Source: Leptospirillum ferrooxidans C2-3
GTDB lineage: Bacteria; Nitrospirota; Leptospirillia; Leptospirillales; Leptospirillaceae
Direction: 5' to 3'
DNA length: 64,000 nucleotides
NCBI RefSeq assembly: GCF_000284315.1
Contig: NC_017094.1
Coordinates: 1,209,486 to 1,273,485, forward strand
In this document: one piece after another, positions 1-13,331 of the stretch
How positions within the stretch are numbered: position 1 is the first letter of the stretch
Layout: each line of letters opens with the position of its first letter
Position numbers and translations under genes: made by a program
Notes under the pieces: model-generated
Databases searched by the model: none
Seen by the model: the letters and a program-made list of their open reading frames with translations, nothing else
What the model was told of the DNA's origin: nothing

Positions 1-1136
1 ACGGGGATTCCCATTTCGCGGGCTTTTTTGATGAAATCCCAGACGATCATGAAATAGCCTTCATAACCCATTCTGGCGATGACGGCTATTTCCAGATCCA
101 GACGTTTTCGGTATTCGTTTCTTTCTTCATCTGAAAAACGGGATTCAGAAAACCGCTCCTCAAGCCCTTCCAGTGTTTTAGAGACAAAGAGATCTTTTAC
201 GGATACCTCCGGAAACTGTCCAGCGTCGATCTTGTAATCGGGCATATGGGTTGTCTGAAGGTCCAGTTTCAGATCGACCATGTCCGCAACTCTCAGCGTG
301 TTCTGGATGGCTTCCGGGAGCTCCTTGAAGGACTCGATCATTTCCCTGGGAGTCTTGATGTAAAATTCATCCGAGCCAAAACGAAGCCTGTTGGGCTCAG
401 AAAGCGTTTTTCCTGTCTGGAGGCACAGGAGAATATCGTGCGGTGTAGAGTCTTCCCGTTCGAGATAATGGCAATCGTTTGTGGCCACCAGAGGCAGATC
501 CATCGCCCTGGCCATTTTGATGATTTCCTTGTTTGCGCGTATCTGGTCGTCTAGTCCATTGGCCTGGACTTCCAGAAAAAAATTCTCTTTTCCAAAAATA
601 TCCTGAAAAACGCCCGCTGTTGCGTAGGCGGTTTCATCGTCTCCTCGTGTCAGCATATAGGCAATTTGACCCTTGAGACATCCGGAAAGGGCAATAATAC
701 CCTCGTGGTACCGGGAGAGAAGCTCAAAGTCGACACGGGGACGAAAATAAAATCCCTCGATATGGGAAAGAGAGACAATTTTTAAAAGATTTTTATAACC
801 CACTTCATTTTGAGCCAACAAGATGAGATGGAAGGAGGCGTTATTGATCTTGCGCCCCTGATGGGGACCTTCGCCCATAAAGTGTATTTCCCGTCGTTCA
901 TGCCGGGATCTTGGGGTAATATAGACTTCGCAGCCGATAATGGGCTTGACCCCTTCTTTTCGGGCCGCCTGGTAGAACTCGATGGCTCCGAAGAGATTCC
1001 CGTGATCGGTCATGGCTACGGCCTGCATGCCGGTCTCCCGGACCTTCTTCATGAGTGGAGGGATCTTGTTTGCCCCATCCAGAAGGCTATATTGGGTGTG
1101 GACATGAAGGTGGACAAATCGGTCAATGGAAGACAT
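1..1136 (-). CDS. dnaE: DNA polymerase III alpha subunit, N-terminal part (runs off window)
   Basis: This is the catalytic subunit of the replicative DNA polymerase. Only the N-terminal 378 codons are present, because the gene continues past base 1. The reading frame opens with a PHP domain: an HLHVHTQYSLLDG motif follows the start, then MTDHGNLFGA and GCEVYITPR, which are the metal-site motifs of the bacterial PolIIIalpha PHP fold. The start at 1136 is chosen because GGAG lies about nine bases upstream and the PHP motif begins within ten residues, as in other DnaE proteins. It lies just downstream of the uvrD-like gene on the same strand and is probably co-transcribed with it. Confidence 0.95.
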   Translation of the reverse strand, partial: MSSIDRFVHLHVHTQYSLLDGANKIPPLMKKVRETGMQAVAMTDHGNLFGAIEFYQAARKEGVKPIIGCEVYITPRSRHERREIHFMGEGPHQGRKINNASFHLILLAQNEVGYKNLLKIVSLSHIEGFYFRPRVDFELLSRYHEGIIALSGCLKGQIAYMLTRGDDETAYATAGVFQDIFGKENFFLEVQANGLDDQIRANKEIIKMARAMDLPLVATNDCHYLEREDSTPHDILLCLQTGKTLSEPNRLRFGSDEFYIKTPREMIESFKELPEAIQNTLRVADMVDLKLDLQTTHMPDYKIDAGQFPEVSVKDLFVSKTLEGLEERFSESRFSDEERNEYRKRLDLEIAVIARMGYEGYFMIVWDFIKKAREMGIP

Positions 1137-1187
1137 CTACAGTTTCTCCGTCATAACAGCGTCTAAAAACACGGTTTGCCCACTGTT

Positions 1188-3131
1188 TCAGGAATACCAG
1201 TGTTCATAGTCTTCATGGCTAAAACGTTCACTTCCGGCCTCAAGCAGGAACCGGGATGGGGCGAGAGGTGCATATCGCCCCCTTCCTTGTGCCGATTTCG
1301 GTACACACAGGACCAGCTCTTTTCGTGCTCTTGTCACGGCCACATAAAAAAGCCTTCGTTCTTCTTCAATATCCGACATCCGCTCAAGGGACTTTTCCGA
1401 AGGGAAGAGTCCCTCATTGACCGATAAAAGAAAAACGGTATCCCATTCCAGGCCTTTGGCCTGATGAATGGACGACAGGACAACCCGGTCCGAAACAACA
1501 GAGCCTTCGAGCGCAGATTCCTCGAAGGATTCCAGGAGAGCGATTTCGGAAAGAAAGGTTTCAAGATCGGACTGATTGTCCAGCTGCTTTGCAAAAGCTT
1601 CAAGGTCTTCTTCTCTTTCCTGGGGATTTTCCCTGATATCGTAGAGTTCCTTTTTGTAGCCGAGGGAGAGTATCTCCCGGACCAGAAAGCCAAGCGAGTT
1701 GGTCCCGGAAATATAGCTTCTGCGAAGTGAGGAGAGTCTTTCTCCCAATGAGGTGACCCCAGCAACCAGCTTGGGAGTTAAGACTTTTCCGGCCTGGAGG
1801 GAGCACAGGGCCTCGACCGGATCATCGCAGGTCGCCATCCATTGCAGGATCTTTTCGGTGGCTTTTGGTCCAACCTTGGGGATCATCCTCAAAAGCCTTG
1901 AAAAAGCCGAGCTGTCCCTCGGATTCAAAACAAGACGCAAATACGCAAGAATGTCCTTTATATGGGCCTGTTCATAAAATCTTAAACCGGAAGTCAATGT
2001 GAACGGAATCCTTCTTCTTGCCAGTTCGATTTGAATGGAAAGAGAGAGATAATGGGAGCGGTACAGAACGCAAACCTCTCCCATCATCTCTCCCCGGTCT
2101 TCTTTCTGGGAAATCCTCTTGGCGACGTATTGTGCCTGGTCGATATCAGAGTAAAAGGTTATGCATTCCGGAAGAGAGCCCTGATCCAGCACTGAGCGGA
2201 GTACTTTTGGAAGTTGCCTCTGGTTCTGGAGAATGACGCGATTGGCAATGTCCAGAATGGAAACCGTTGAGCGGTAATTGGTTTCCAGGCGGAAGACTTC
2301 CGCATTGGGATATCGTTCTGAAAAGGAGAGCATGTTTTCAACATTCGCTCCCCGGAATGAATAGATGCTCTGACTGTCATCCCCGACAGCAAAAAGCTGC
2401 TGATGTCCTTGGGCAAGCCGATCGAGAAGGGCTGCCTGAAGGGGATTGGTGTCTTGATATTCATCGACCAGAATGAACCGGAACCGTCCCTGAAGGAGAG
2501 GGAGAATTTCCGGATCATCCAAAAGACGGTACCAGTATAATAAAAGGTCATCGTAGTCCAATAGCCTTGAGTCCTGTTTCCTGACCAAATATCTTCTTGC
2601 AATTTCCTCAAGTTCGGGAAGATAGCGGAACAGGTGCGGGTACCTGTCTCCCAATAGCTCTTCAAGTGCCATGAGTTTATTGGAGGCAAGGCTCATGATA
2701 TTGAGAATCAGTGAGGCGGGAGGGAAGTCAGAGTCCTTTGTTCCAACGGTATCGACAAGTGCCTTGATCATATCGAGCTGGTCTTCCCTGTCCATGATGG
2801 TCAGAGCGGATGCAAGTCCAACCCTTTGCCCGAATTCCCTGATCAATCGAAAACCCACATGGTGGAAAGTGCCCGCCCAGGGCAGGGGGGGATGGTCTCC
2901 CAGAAGATCTTTGAGACGATTTTGCATGACAATTGCCGATTTCTTTGTGAAGGTCAACAAAAGGATTCTGTGAAAAGGCACTCCCTTGGAAAGAAGGTAG
3001 GCCGCGCGATAGGTGAGGACTCTTGTTTTCCCCGACCCTGCGCCTGCAAGAATCAGAGAGGGACCGTCTGGTGCGAGTGCCGCTTTTTGTTGTTCCTCAT
3101 TTAAATCATGCTCAAAATCCACTGAATTCAT
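1188..3131 (-). CDS. UvrD/Rep/PcrA-type superfamily 1 DNA helicase
   Basis: ATP-dependent 3'-5' DNA helicase of the UvrD/PcrA family, acting in repair and removal of replication blocks. The Walker A motif AGAGSGKT is near residue 30 and the DEYQDT Walker B motif follows around residue 220. Later SF1 motifs are GDDSQSIYSFRGA, LETNYRS, IHQAKGLEW and FYVAVTRARKEL. From the start used here the protein is 647 aa, slightly short for UvrD (about 720), with a reduced C-terminal tail. The start at 3131 is preferred over the ATG at 3179 because a GGA lies at suitable spacing and family homology begins just after it. Whether it is UvrD, PcrA or Rep in the strict sense cannot be settled here. Confidence 0.93.
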   Translation of the reverse strand: MNSVDFEHDLNEEQQKAALAPDGPSLILAGAGSGKTRVLTYRAAYLLSKGVPFHRILLLTFTKKSAIVMQNRLKDLLGDHPPLPWAGTFHHVGFRLIREFGQRVGLASALTIMDREDQLDMIKALVDTVGTKDSDFPPASLILNIMSLASNKLMALEELLGDRYPHLFRYLPELEEIARRYLVRKQDSRLLDYDDLLLYWYRLLDDPEILPLLQGRFRFILVDEYQDTNPLQAALLDRLAQGHQQLFAVGDDSQSIYSFRGANVENMLSFSERYPNAEVFRLETNYRSTVSILDIANRVILQNQRQLPKVLRSVLDQGSLPECITFYSDIDQAQYVAKRISQKEDRGEMMGEVCVLYRSHYLSLSIQIELARRRIPFTLTSGLRFYEQAHIKDILAYLRLVLNPRDSSAFSRLLRMIPKVGPKATEKILQWMATCDDPVEALCSLQAGKVLTPKLVAGVTSLGERLSSLRRSYISGTNSLGFLVREILSLGYKKELYDIRENPQEREEDLEAFAKQLDNQSDLETFLSEIALLESFEESALEGSVVSDRVVLSSIHQAKGLEWDTVFLLSVNEGLFPSEKSLERMSDIEEERRLFYVAVTRARKELVLCVPKSAQGRGRYAPLAPSRFLLEAGSERFSHEDYEHWYS

Positions 3132-3326
3132 GGCTATCCGTTCATCAGAAAGATGGGTTCTGGAAAATGGTTTCTCCATTGGGTCGCGGGATGGTGCAGA
3201 TGGAAAATCACAAGAAGATTGCCAGTATCGAATTCAAAATGAAAGAGCCCTGACTCGCGGGATTGAGATCCTAGTTGATATTTGGTATCATCTCCAGACA
3301 ATTAAAAACAATATGGGTTGAGGAAA

Positions 3327-4211
3327 ATGATCATACTACTTTTGGAAAGTCTTGGGTACGGGCTATTGCACGGTCTCCTGCCGGACGAGCATACATGGCC
3401 AATCACGTTCAGTTACGCAATCGGAAATGCAACCGGTAAAAAAGGCGTCAAGTCAGGGTTTTATTTTTCTCTTGCGTTTATGATCCAAAGGGCAATTGCC
3501 TCTGAGCTTGCCTATCTGTTTCTCGCAAGCTGGCTTTTGAAAGAGGTTGTGAATTCCTGGGCCGACCTGATTGTAGGAATTGTCATGTCCACAGCCGGGA
3601 TCATCATCATCAGAAAAAAGCGTTATATTCACTTTCATCTTCTCGGGCATCATCATGAATCGCCGCAAGAGGTCGAGACTGATTCCCATGTTCTTTCCAT
3701 GAGCCATGAGGCTCATGAGGCCCACACGAAACAAGGGGCTGATAAAGAGCCTGATGCGATTCCGACAAAGTGGGCCTTGATACACGGATTTATTGCGGGT
3801 TTTGGATTCGGTCCTTTTGCGCTCTTTATCTATACGACAGCGGCTCCAAGAATGACATCCGCTTGGCTTGGGTTTTTGCCAGGTCTTCTTTTTGGGTTGG
3901 GAACAATGATTATGCTGATGATTCTGGGGGGAGTATTCGGAGCATCCCTTAAACTGACAAAAAGATTCAATACGGAAGAAATTCAGTCGATCGGTCTCCA
4001 TACAGGCTCCATGACTCTTCTTTGGGGTGGGGTGATCTTTGCTTCAGGAGGAATTTTGGGGCTGTCTCCTTATGGAAAAAATCTTCCTTTCGATCTTGGA
4101 AATGCACTGATTGTTCTGGTGATGCTAGGAGTGGCTGTTCCTGTTTTATTCTTTTCGATCAGAAAAGTGCTCCTCTGCAAAAAGAATACCCCGATTCCCT
4201 CATCTCCCTGA
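3327..4211 (+). CDS. Histidine-rich NiCoT/UreH-like membrane transporter
   Basis: Integral membrane protein of about 294 aa with some six hydrophobic segments. TM1 carries HGLLPDEH, resembling the H-x4-DH signature of nickel/cobalt permeases and UreH/RcnA-like proteins, here with an extra residue before the final His. A second HGF-containing segment (HGFIAGFGFGPFALF) starts the other half, giving a two-repeat layout. The central loop is rich in His (HFHLLGHHHE and HEAHEAH), as in metal-transport proteins. A role in divalent metal movement is inferred; the substrate is unknown. ATG 3327 is used, though GAGG sits only three bases upstream; the in-frame TTG at 3318 is an alternative. Confidence 0.7.
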   Translation: MIILLLESLGYGLLHGLLPDEHTWPITFSYAIGNATGKKGVKSGFYFSLAFMIQRAIASELAYLFLASWLLKEVVNSWADLIVGIVMSTAGIIIIRKKRYIHFHLLGHHHESPQEVETDSHVLSMSHEAHEAHTKQGADKEPDAIPTKWALIHGFIAGFGFGPFALFIYTTAAPRMTSAWLGFLPGLLFGLGTMIMLMILGGVFGASLKLTKRFNTEEIQSIGLHTGSMTLLWGGVIFASGGILGLSPYGKNLPFDLGNALIVLVMLGVAVPVLFFSIRKVLLCKKNTPIPSSP

Positions 4212-4536
4212 GCTATTCTGTCAAAGGTGTCCTCAGCGGAATCCCCTGATTTTCGGGGATTTCGGGGGTTGCCTTGACAAAAGAGGGGGAGGAGGCTATA
4301 ACTAGCCTCCTCCGAACGACCTGGAAAAAAACGAAGGGAAGCAAGGGGGGAGGGGTTGACAGGGATGGTCCTTAAGTGTAGGATCAAACGGTTGACTCTT
4401 TCGGGGAGAAAAAAGTCCCCGAAGCGAGAAAGCGCCTGTGGAAACGCAGGGAAGAAGTTCTCGGATCATTGACAACTAAATAGGAGCAGCAACGTCCAAT
4501 GAAAGGGCCCTGATCATGAAATACAGGAACAAAATG
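4212..4536 (+). promoter_or_regulatory. rRNA operon promoter region and leader
   Basis: This 325-base gap holds the rrn control region and no gene. A weak hairpin lacking a T-tract (4240-4261) follows the previous gene. After the promoter, an 8-bp hairpin pairs 4400-4407 with 4416-4423. A boxA-like element (GATCATTGACAA, 4464-4475) matches one placed before 23S. Bases 4475-4487 are perfectly complementary to 6126-6138 downstream of 16S. That forms the pre-16S processing stem expected for RNase III. Confidence 0.8.
4356..4384 (+). promoter_or_regulatory. Sigma-70 promoter of the rRNA operon
   Basis: TTGACA (4356-4361), a 17-base spacer, then TAGGAT (4379-4384). This is a near-consensus housekeeping promoter. 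It lies about 150 bases ahead of mature 16S and would start transcription near 4391. Confidence 0.8.
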
Positions 4537-6101
<1,565 letters not shown>

Positions 6102-6180
6102 GGAGAGAAGGGTCCTGGATGAAGCGCTCCTATTTAGTATTGTGAAGGATCCGAGTGGAAGCCGGGACCGGAGAAAAACC

Positions 6181-6257
6181 GGGCCTGTAGCTCAGATGGT
6201 GAGAGCGCACGCCTGATAAGCGTGAGGTCGATAGTTCGAATCTATCCAGGCCCACCA
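6181..6257 (+). tRNA. tRNA-Ile (GAT)
   Basis: The cloverleaf folds cleanly. The acceptor GGGCCTG pairs with CAGGCCC, the anticodon stem CACGC/GCGTG frames loop CTGATAA (anticodon GAT), and the T-loop is TTCGAAT. The 3' CCA is encoded. The position between 16S and 23S, followed by tRNA-Ala, is the standard rrn spacer arrangement. Confidence 0.97.
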
Positions 6258-6262
6258 TCTGC

Positions 6263-6338
6263 GGGGATGTAGCTCAGTTGGGAGAGCGCCTGCTTTGCAA
6301 GCAGGAGGTCAGCGGTTCGATCCCGCTCATCTCCACCA
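6263..6338 (+). tRNA. tRNA-Ala (TGC)
   Basis: The acceptor GGGGATG pairs with CATCTCC (one wobble). The anticodon loop CTTTGCAA gives anticodon TGC, the T-loop is TTCGATC and CCA is encoded. It begins five bases after tRNA-Ile in the 16S-23S spacer. Confidence 0.97.
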
Positions 6339-6430
6339 CGGAAGAGGAAGAAGGACAGGGTGGACCGGCAGGAAAGGAAAGAGGCCGGCCGTCGGGAAGC
6401 GACCCCGGGCAAGGATGGGGAAAGAGGCTT

Positions 6431-6443
6431 CGATCATTGACAA
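6431..6443 (+). promoter_or_regulatory. boxA-like antitermination element before 23S
   Basis: CGATCATTGACAA resembles the boxA consensus (TGYTCTTTGACAA in many bacteria). It shares 12 bases exactly with the element in the 16S leader. It is presumably bound by the Nus complex to prevent Rho termination in untranslated rRNA. Confidence 0.65.
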
Positions 6444-6539
6444 TTGAATCGGCAGAAATACAAGAAGAGGGCAACGCAGGACCGGGGGAACCCGGGGAAT
6501 GCGAGTCAACAAGCTTTTTGGAGCAAGGGCGAAGAGTAA

Positions 6540-9513
<2,974 letters not shown>

Positions 9514-9616
9514 ATGGCTCTTCGTCCTTGCTCTAGAAAGTTTGACCCTTCTTCTTGACGAACGCCGGAACGCCTCGTAAAAAACAACGAGGGGTCCCGC
9601 AGTTCGCCTGCCGGTT

Positions 9617-9734
9617 TTCCGGTGGCCATGCCGGAGGGGATCCACCCGTTCCCATCCCGAACACGGCCGTTAAGCCCTCCAGGGCCGATGATACTGCAAC
9701 TGCAAGGTTGTGGGAAAGTAGGACGCTGCCGGAA
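9617..9734 (+). rRNA. rrf: 5S ribosomal RNA
   Basis: About 118 bases. Helix I forms between TTCCGGTGGC (9617-9626) and GCTGCCGGAA (9725-9734). The conserved CCCATCCCGAACACGG segment is at 9650-9665 and GAAAGTAGGACGC is near the 3' end. It lies about 100 bases after 23S in the same transcript. Confidence 0.95.
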
Positions 9735-9742
9735 TAAATGTT

Positions 9743-9782
9743 GGGTCTGTTCCCGTCCTCGACGGGTTCAGGCCCTTTTTTT
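9743..9782 (+). terminator. Rho-independent terminator of the rRNA operon
   Basis: GGGTCTG, CCCGT, a short loop, ACGGG and CAGGCCC form a strong hairpin (9743-9775) directly followed by seven T (9776-9782). It begins nine bases after 5S. Confidence 0.9.
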
Positions 9783-9849
9783 AATTCCCTTTTTGTCCCC
9801 TTCATCTCAATCACTTCTTTTCCATTATGAGACTCGAGGCATCTTTCTG

Positions 9850-11472
9850 ATGACCGAAGACATTTCCCGACCACCAAGAAGCTCTTTCCTCCATTCACTG
9901 AACCTTCGCCGTTTTTTTCAGTTCTTTTTTCCCATGTTCTTCCTTTTGGATCTTTCCTGTTCTCCCCATTTTCAGCCGGTTTCAAAACATGACTCTCATA
10001 CTCTGTTCATGGCAATGGCGGATGACCCATCCACTCTGGACTGGAACAAGGCGACGGATGGTATCAGTTTCGAGGTGATCACCAACCTGATGGACGGACT
10101 CACCAGATTTGATAAACACCTTAATGTTTCACCGGATATTGCCCTTTCCTGGGAAACGGTCGGGAACAAAGAGTTTACTTTTCACCTTGATCCCTCCCGG
10201 ACATGGAGTGATGGCAAACCGGTCAGATCTTCCGATTTCAGAAATTCCTTCCTGAGACTTCTCTCTTCAAAAACGGCATCTCCCTACGCATATTATCTTT
10301 TCGATGTTCAAAACGCTTCCTGCTTTCACGAAAACAAGTGCACTGCCTCCCAAGTGGGAATCGAGGTTCCTGATTCGAAGACATTAAAAGTGTCTCTTTC
10401 TCATCCGATGGCGGCCTTTCCTTCTTTGCTGACCAGCCCCATAACCGATCCGGTCCGAATCGACCTGATTCAAAAATACAAGGACAAATGGACATCGCCC
10501 AAACATCTGGTCACCAATGGCCGTTTTATCCTAAAAGACTGGTGGCATGGAGATTCTCTTCTCCTCGAATCCAGAAAGGATATTGTTCCTGCCCCCTCCC
10601 TCAGGCGAATCCGTTTTCTGATCATTCCGGAGCCTGTTACCCAGCTTCTTTTATATGACCGCCATGTTTTGGATATTGTGGGGGTTCCCAGTTTTTACGT
10701 GAAAAAATATCAGCAATCCCCGGATCTTCATCGTATCCCCCAGTTCAGTACAGTCTATTATAGCCTCAATATAAAACGGCCTCCTTTTGACAATATTCAC
10801 GTACGAAAAGCGTTTGCTCTTGCCGTTGACCGTTCGGATCTTCGAGAACTGTTCCAGAATGCGTTTCCGGTATCACGATCCTTCATTCCGAGGGGATTGT
10901 TGGGATATGAAAAAAATGGCGGCTACCGTTATGACCCACAAAAAGCACGTTCCGAACTTGCAATGGCTGGTTATCCGGGTGGAAAACATTTTCCAAGGGT
11001 GACCCTCATTTTCCCTTCTGGTACTCAAAGCCGAATCTTGGCTGTTCACTTTCAGGAATCCTTCAGAAAAGTTCTTCATGTCAGTATTCATCTGAGATCC
11101 CTTGAATGGAAGGCTTTTCTAGCGAAACTTGACTCCAAAACTCCTCAAATGTATCAGTCCGGATGGCTTGCAGACTATCCTGATCCGAATACCTTCATGA
11201 CATTGATGATGACGGATTCGGGGAACAACAGGACAGGTTGGGGAGATCCCCTTTTTGATCATCTTGTGTCTGAGGCTCTGAGTTCAGACAATCAGAGTGT
11301 ACGATCTGAACTCTATAAAAAAGCCCAAAAACAACTCCTGAGAATCGGGATACCGGTTATTCCGCTTTCAGAAGGTCTTTCCAACATGCTAGTCCATCAA
11401 GACATCAAGGGATTTTGGCATGATCCGCTTGGAACAGATCATCTCGAGAATGTGACCAAAATTCCGGATTAA
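9850..11472 (+). CDS. Oligopeptide/dipeptide ABC transporter substrate-binding lipoprotein (OppA/DppA family)
   Basis: A 540-aa solute-binding protein of SBP family 5. A hydrophobic signal segment ends in the lipobox LDLSC, so it is probably lipid-anchored. Family features include DDPSTLDWNKATDG after the signal, GLTRFD, TWSDGKPVRSSDF, VRKAFALAVDRSDLRELF and a late GWLADYPDPNTF segment. Length matches OppA (about 540). No permease or ATPase gene is adjacent, so it is an orphan in this window. ATG 9850 is used because longer readings start inside 5S rRNA; GAGG lies ten bases upstream. Ligand unknown. Confidence 0.88.
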   Translation: MTEDISRPPRSSFLHSLNLRRFFQFFFPMFFLLDLSCSPHFQPVSKHDSHTLFMAMADDPSTLDWNKATDGISFEVITNLMDGLTRFDKHLNVSPDIALSWETVGNKEFTFHLDPSRTWSDGKPVRSSDFRNSFLRLLSSKTASPYAYYLFDVQNASCFHENKCTASQVGIEVPDSKTLKVSLSHPMAAFPSLLTSPITDPVRIDLIQKYKDKWTSPKHLVTNGRFILKDWWHGDSLLLESRKDIVPAPSLRRIRFLIIPEPVTQLLLYDRHVLDIVGVPSFYVKKYQQSPDLHRIPQFSTVYYSLNIKRPPFDNIHVRKAFALAVDRSDLRELFQNAFPVSRSFIPRGLLGYEKNGGYRYDPQKARSELAMAGYPGGKHFPRVTLIFPSGTQSRILAVHFQESFRKVLHVSIHLRSLEWKAFLAKLDSKTPQMYQSGWLADYPDPNTFMTLMMTDSGNNRTGWGDPLFDHLVSEALSSDNQSVRSELYKKAQKQLLRIGIPVIPLSEGLSNMLVHQDIKGFWHDPLGTDHLENVTKIPD

Positions 11473-11560
11473 TGCATTGTTTCATCTTCTGATATGTCTA
11501 AAACTATGATATCCTTAACGGACAAGCTGCTTTTCTATAACGTATTCTGAAAGGAATCCA

Positions 11561-13300
11561 TTGCAATCCCTAAAGTCATTGCCCGCCGCAGAACGATTTG
11601 AAGAAGAGATAAGGCAGTTTTGTCTGACTGGACTTTCTGGAAAGGACCTTAGCCGTATTTCCGATATCGGGATGGATCCTTTTTGGCAAAACGGGGTGAA
11701 TGTTTATTTTTATGAACGGAATATCTATTCACCCATCGGTCAAAAGGAAATTGACGGGCTCCTGTTGACAGACAAGGGTGTTTTTGTTTTGGAATGCAAA
11801 AATGTCATCGGTTCGGTAACGGGGACCTTGAACTCCTCATGGAGCGCGGACAATCAGATGATTCACGTCCCGGGCCCCAGAAACTCGAATCCCGTGACTC
11901 AAATCAAAAGCAGAATCGGGCCGTTGTCTTCTTTTCTCAGGGACAAGGGGATCTCTCTTTTCCTGACAGGTGTCATTCTTTTTCCGGATGAAGCCAATCT
12001 TGACGGATTGGCCAGTAGTGGCACACTCTCTGTTTCAGAGCCCCCGAACAGGGATCGATCCTATATCATTACCAATCTCCACAAGCTTCCTGAAATTCTT
12101 GGAAATATCCATCCATCTTCTCCTCTCAGCCACGAAGATGCTTTTAAAATTGCGGATCTTCTGGGTATCGTTATCGCCTCGGATCCAAACGATCCTGAAC
12201 GGATTCTGCGCTTTCCGGCCGGTGGTTTCCCTGATATCTCCTCTATTGCAAACCTTGAAATCCTGGACAAGAAGAAGGACACACTCTTTTCAATCCATCC
12301 GGAATACAAGGATAATCCTCAATCCCTGGAAATCATCGACGGGGCGTACAAAACGCTCAGGGAGTCTTTCGATAAGCCGGAGCCTCCCCTTGTGGGAACC
12401 AGAAAAAATATTCGATGGGCTGTTTTCGGAGTGATCTTTTTTCTCCTGGGAGGGCTCTTGATGCTGGGGGCCTTTCATCTGAACGGAAAAAAAGTACAGA
12501 CTGCAAAGCTTCTCTCGGATGGTTGGCCAGTTCCAGGAGAGAGTCAGCTTGATCCTTATCAATTGCTCCTTTTGTTCTACCACCAGCATCCGACAATGAC
12601 CCCGGACTATCAGATCCTTTCATTGGGGTTGCCCATGGATATCAGGACAAAGGGCAACCAAAATCCCGATGGCCAGAAAGCTCTCGACAAAAAACTGGAT
12701 CGTGAAATCAAAAAGATAGGATCTGTCAAAAGTTTTCCGCTGACTTTTCCCGCGAGCATTGTCCAATATGATTCAAGGGCAAAGCTTTTTACGCTTTCAG
12801 GGCTTCAGGGGGTTCAGATGCAGTCATCCCCGGAAAGCCCCGTTCCATCTTTTCTGATGCCTTTTGGTGGAAAGGTCTCCATAGGAATCGCCCAAAAGTT
12901 AACCTGCAATTATTGCGATGGTCAGGTTTTAATCCGAAATTGGCCATTGCAGGCCATTCCTGGACCGATGGGACATCTTTTTTTCCGATTTTCCCCAATG
13001 GCTGAACTGAACCTTCAGGAAGTTCTCAAGCAAACTCCATGTCAGGGATGCAGTATCCCTGTCCATATTCAGGTTCAACTCAATGTGGTGCAGGTTGAAA
13101 TTGGTCGAACGAATCTTGGAAAACCCGTGGTGTCATCACTGGCAACGCTTTCAGAAATTTCAATACGGCTCGACTCGGACAATACTTTACTTTTTGAAAA
13201 AAAGTACAGTGAAAGACCGGTTGAAAAAGATCAAAAATCCGTTTCTCCAAAACAGGATTGTCCCGGGTGTCCAGCTTCCCCTCCGGCTCAATCCTTATAA
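11561..13300 (+). CDS. NERD-domain protein with one transmembrane segment
   Basis: A 579-aa protein. The N-terminal ~170 residues form a NERD (nuclease-related) domain: NIYSPIGQKEIDGLLL and GVFVLECKN carry the E/D and E-x-K residues expected of that restriction-endonuclease-like fold. One hydrophobic segment near residues 285-305 (AVFGVIFFLLGGLLMLGAF) anchors it. The C-terminal half (about 270 aa) is unrecognised, carries two CxxC motifs (CNYC, CQGC) and ends with CPGCPAS. The start is TTG, supported by AAAGGA five bases upstream. It is followed within 30 bases by a lipoprotein gene and probably co-transcribed. Nuclease activity is unproven. Confidence 0.75.
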   Translation: MQSLKSLPAAERFEEEIRQFCLTGLSGKDLSRISDIGMDPFWQNGVNVYFYERNIYSPIGQKEIDGLLLTDKGVFVLECKNVIGSVTGTLNSSWSADNQMIHVPGPRNSNPVTQIKSRIGPLSSFLRDKGISLFLTGVILFPDEANLDGLASSGTLSVSEPPNRDRSYIITNLHKLPEILGNIHPSSPLSHEDAFKIADLLGIVIASDPNDPERILRFPAGGFPDISSIANLEILDKKKDTLFSIHPEYKDNPQSLEIIDGAYKTLRESFDKPEPPLVGTRKNIRWAVFGVIFFLLGGLLMLGAFHLNGKKVQTAKLLSDGWPVPGESQLDPYQLLLLFYHQHPTMTPDYQILSLGLPMDIRTKGNQNPDGQKALDKKLDREIKKIGSVKSFPLTFPASIVQYDSRAKLFTLSGLQGVQMQSSPESPVPSFLMPFGGKVSIGIAQKLTCNYCDGQVLIRNWPLQAIPGPMGHLFFRFSPMAELNLQEVLKQTPCQGCSIPVHIQVQLNVVQVEIGRTNLGKPVVSSLATLSEISIRLDSDNTLLFEKKYSERPVEKDQKSVSPKQDCPGCPASPPAQSL

Positions 13301-13316
13301 AGGAGAGTTCAATCAT

Positions 13317-13331
13317 ATGGAAAATCGATGA
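13317..13331 (+). other. Possible four-codon leader ORF overlapping the next start
   Basis: A well-spaced AGGAGAG (13301-13307) precedes ATG 13317, which reads only Met-Glu-Asn-Arg-stop. Its TGA overlaps the ATG of the lipoprotein gene at 13328 (ATGA). The ribosome site thus suits the mini-ORF better than the gene, suggesting coupling by reinitiation. Confidence 0.4.

Noticed and set aside
4392-4397. TTGACT downstream of the rRNA promoter
   Set aside because: No -10 box at 16-18 bases; the TTGACA/TAGGAT pair at 4356 is much better.
9622-9849. Upstream extension of the OppA-like gene
   Set aside because: It begins inside 5S rRNA and passes through the terminator; the gene start is ATG 9850.
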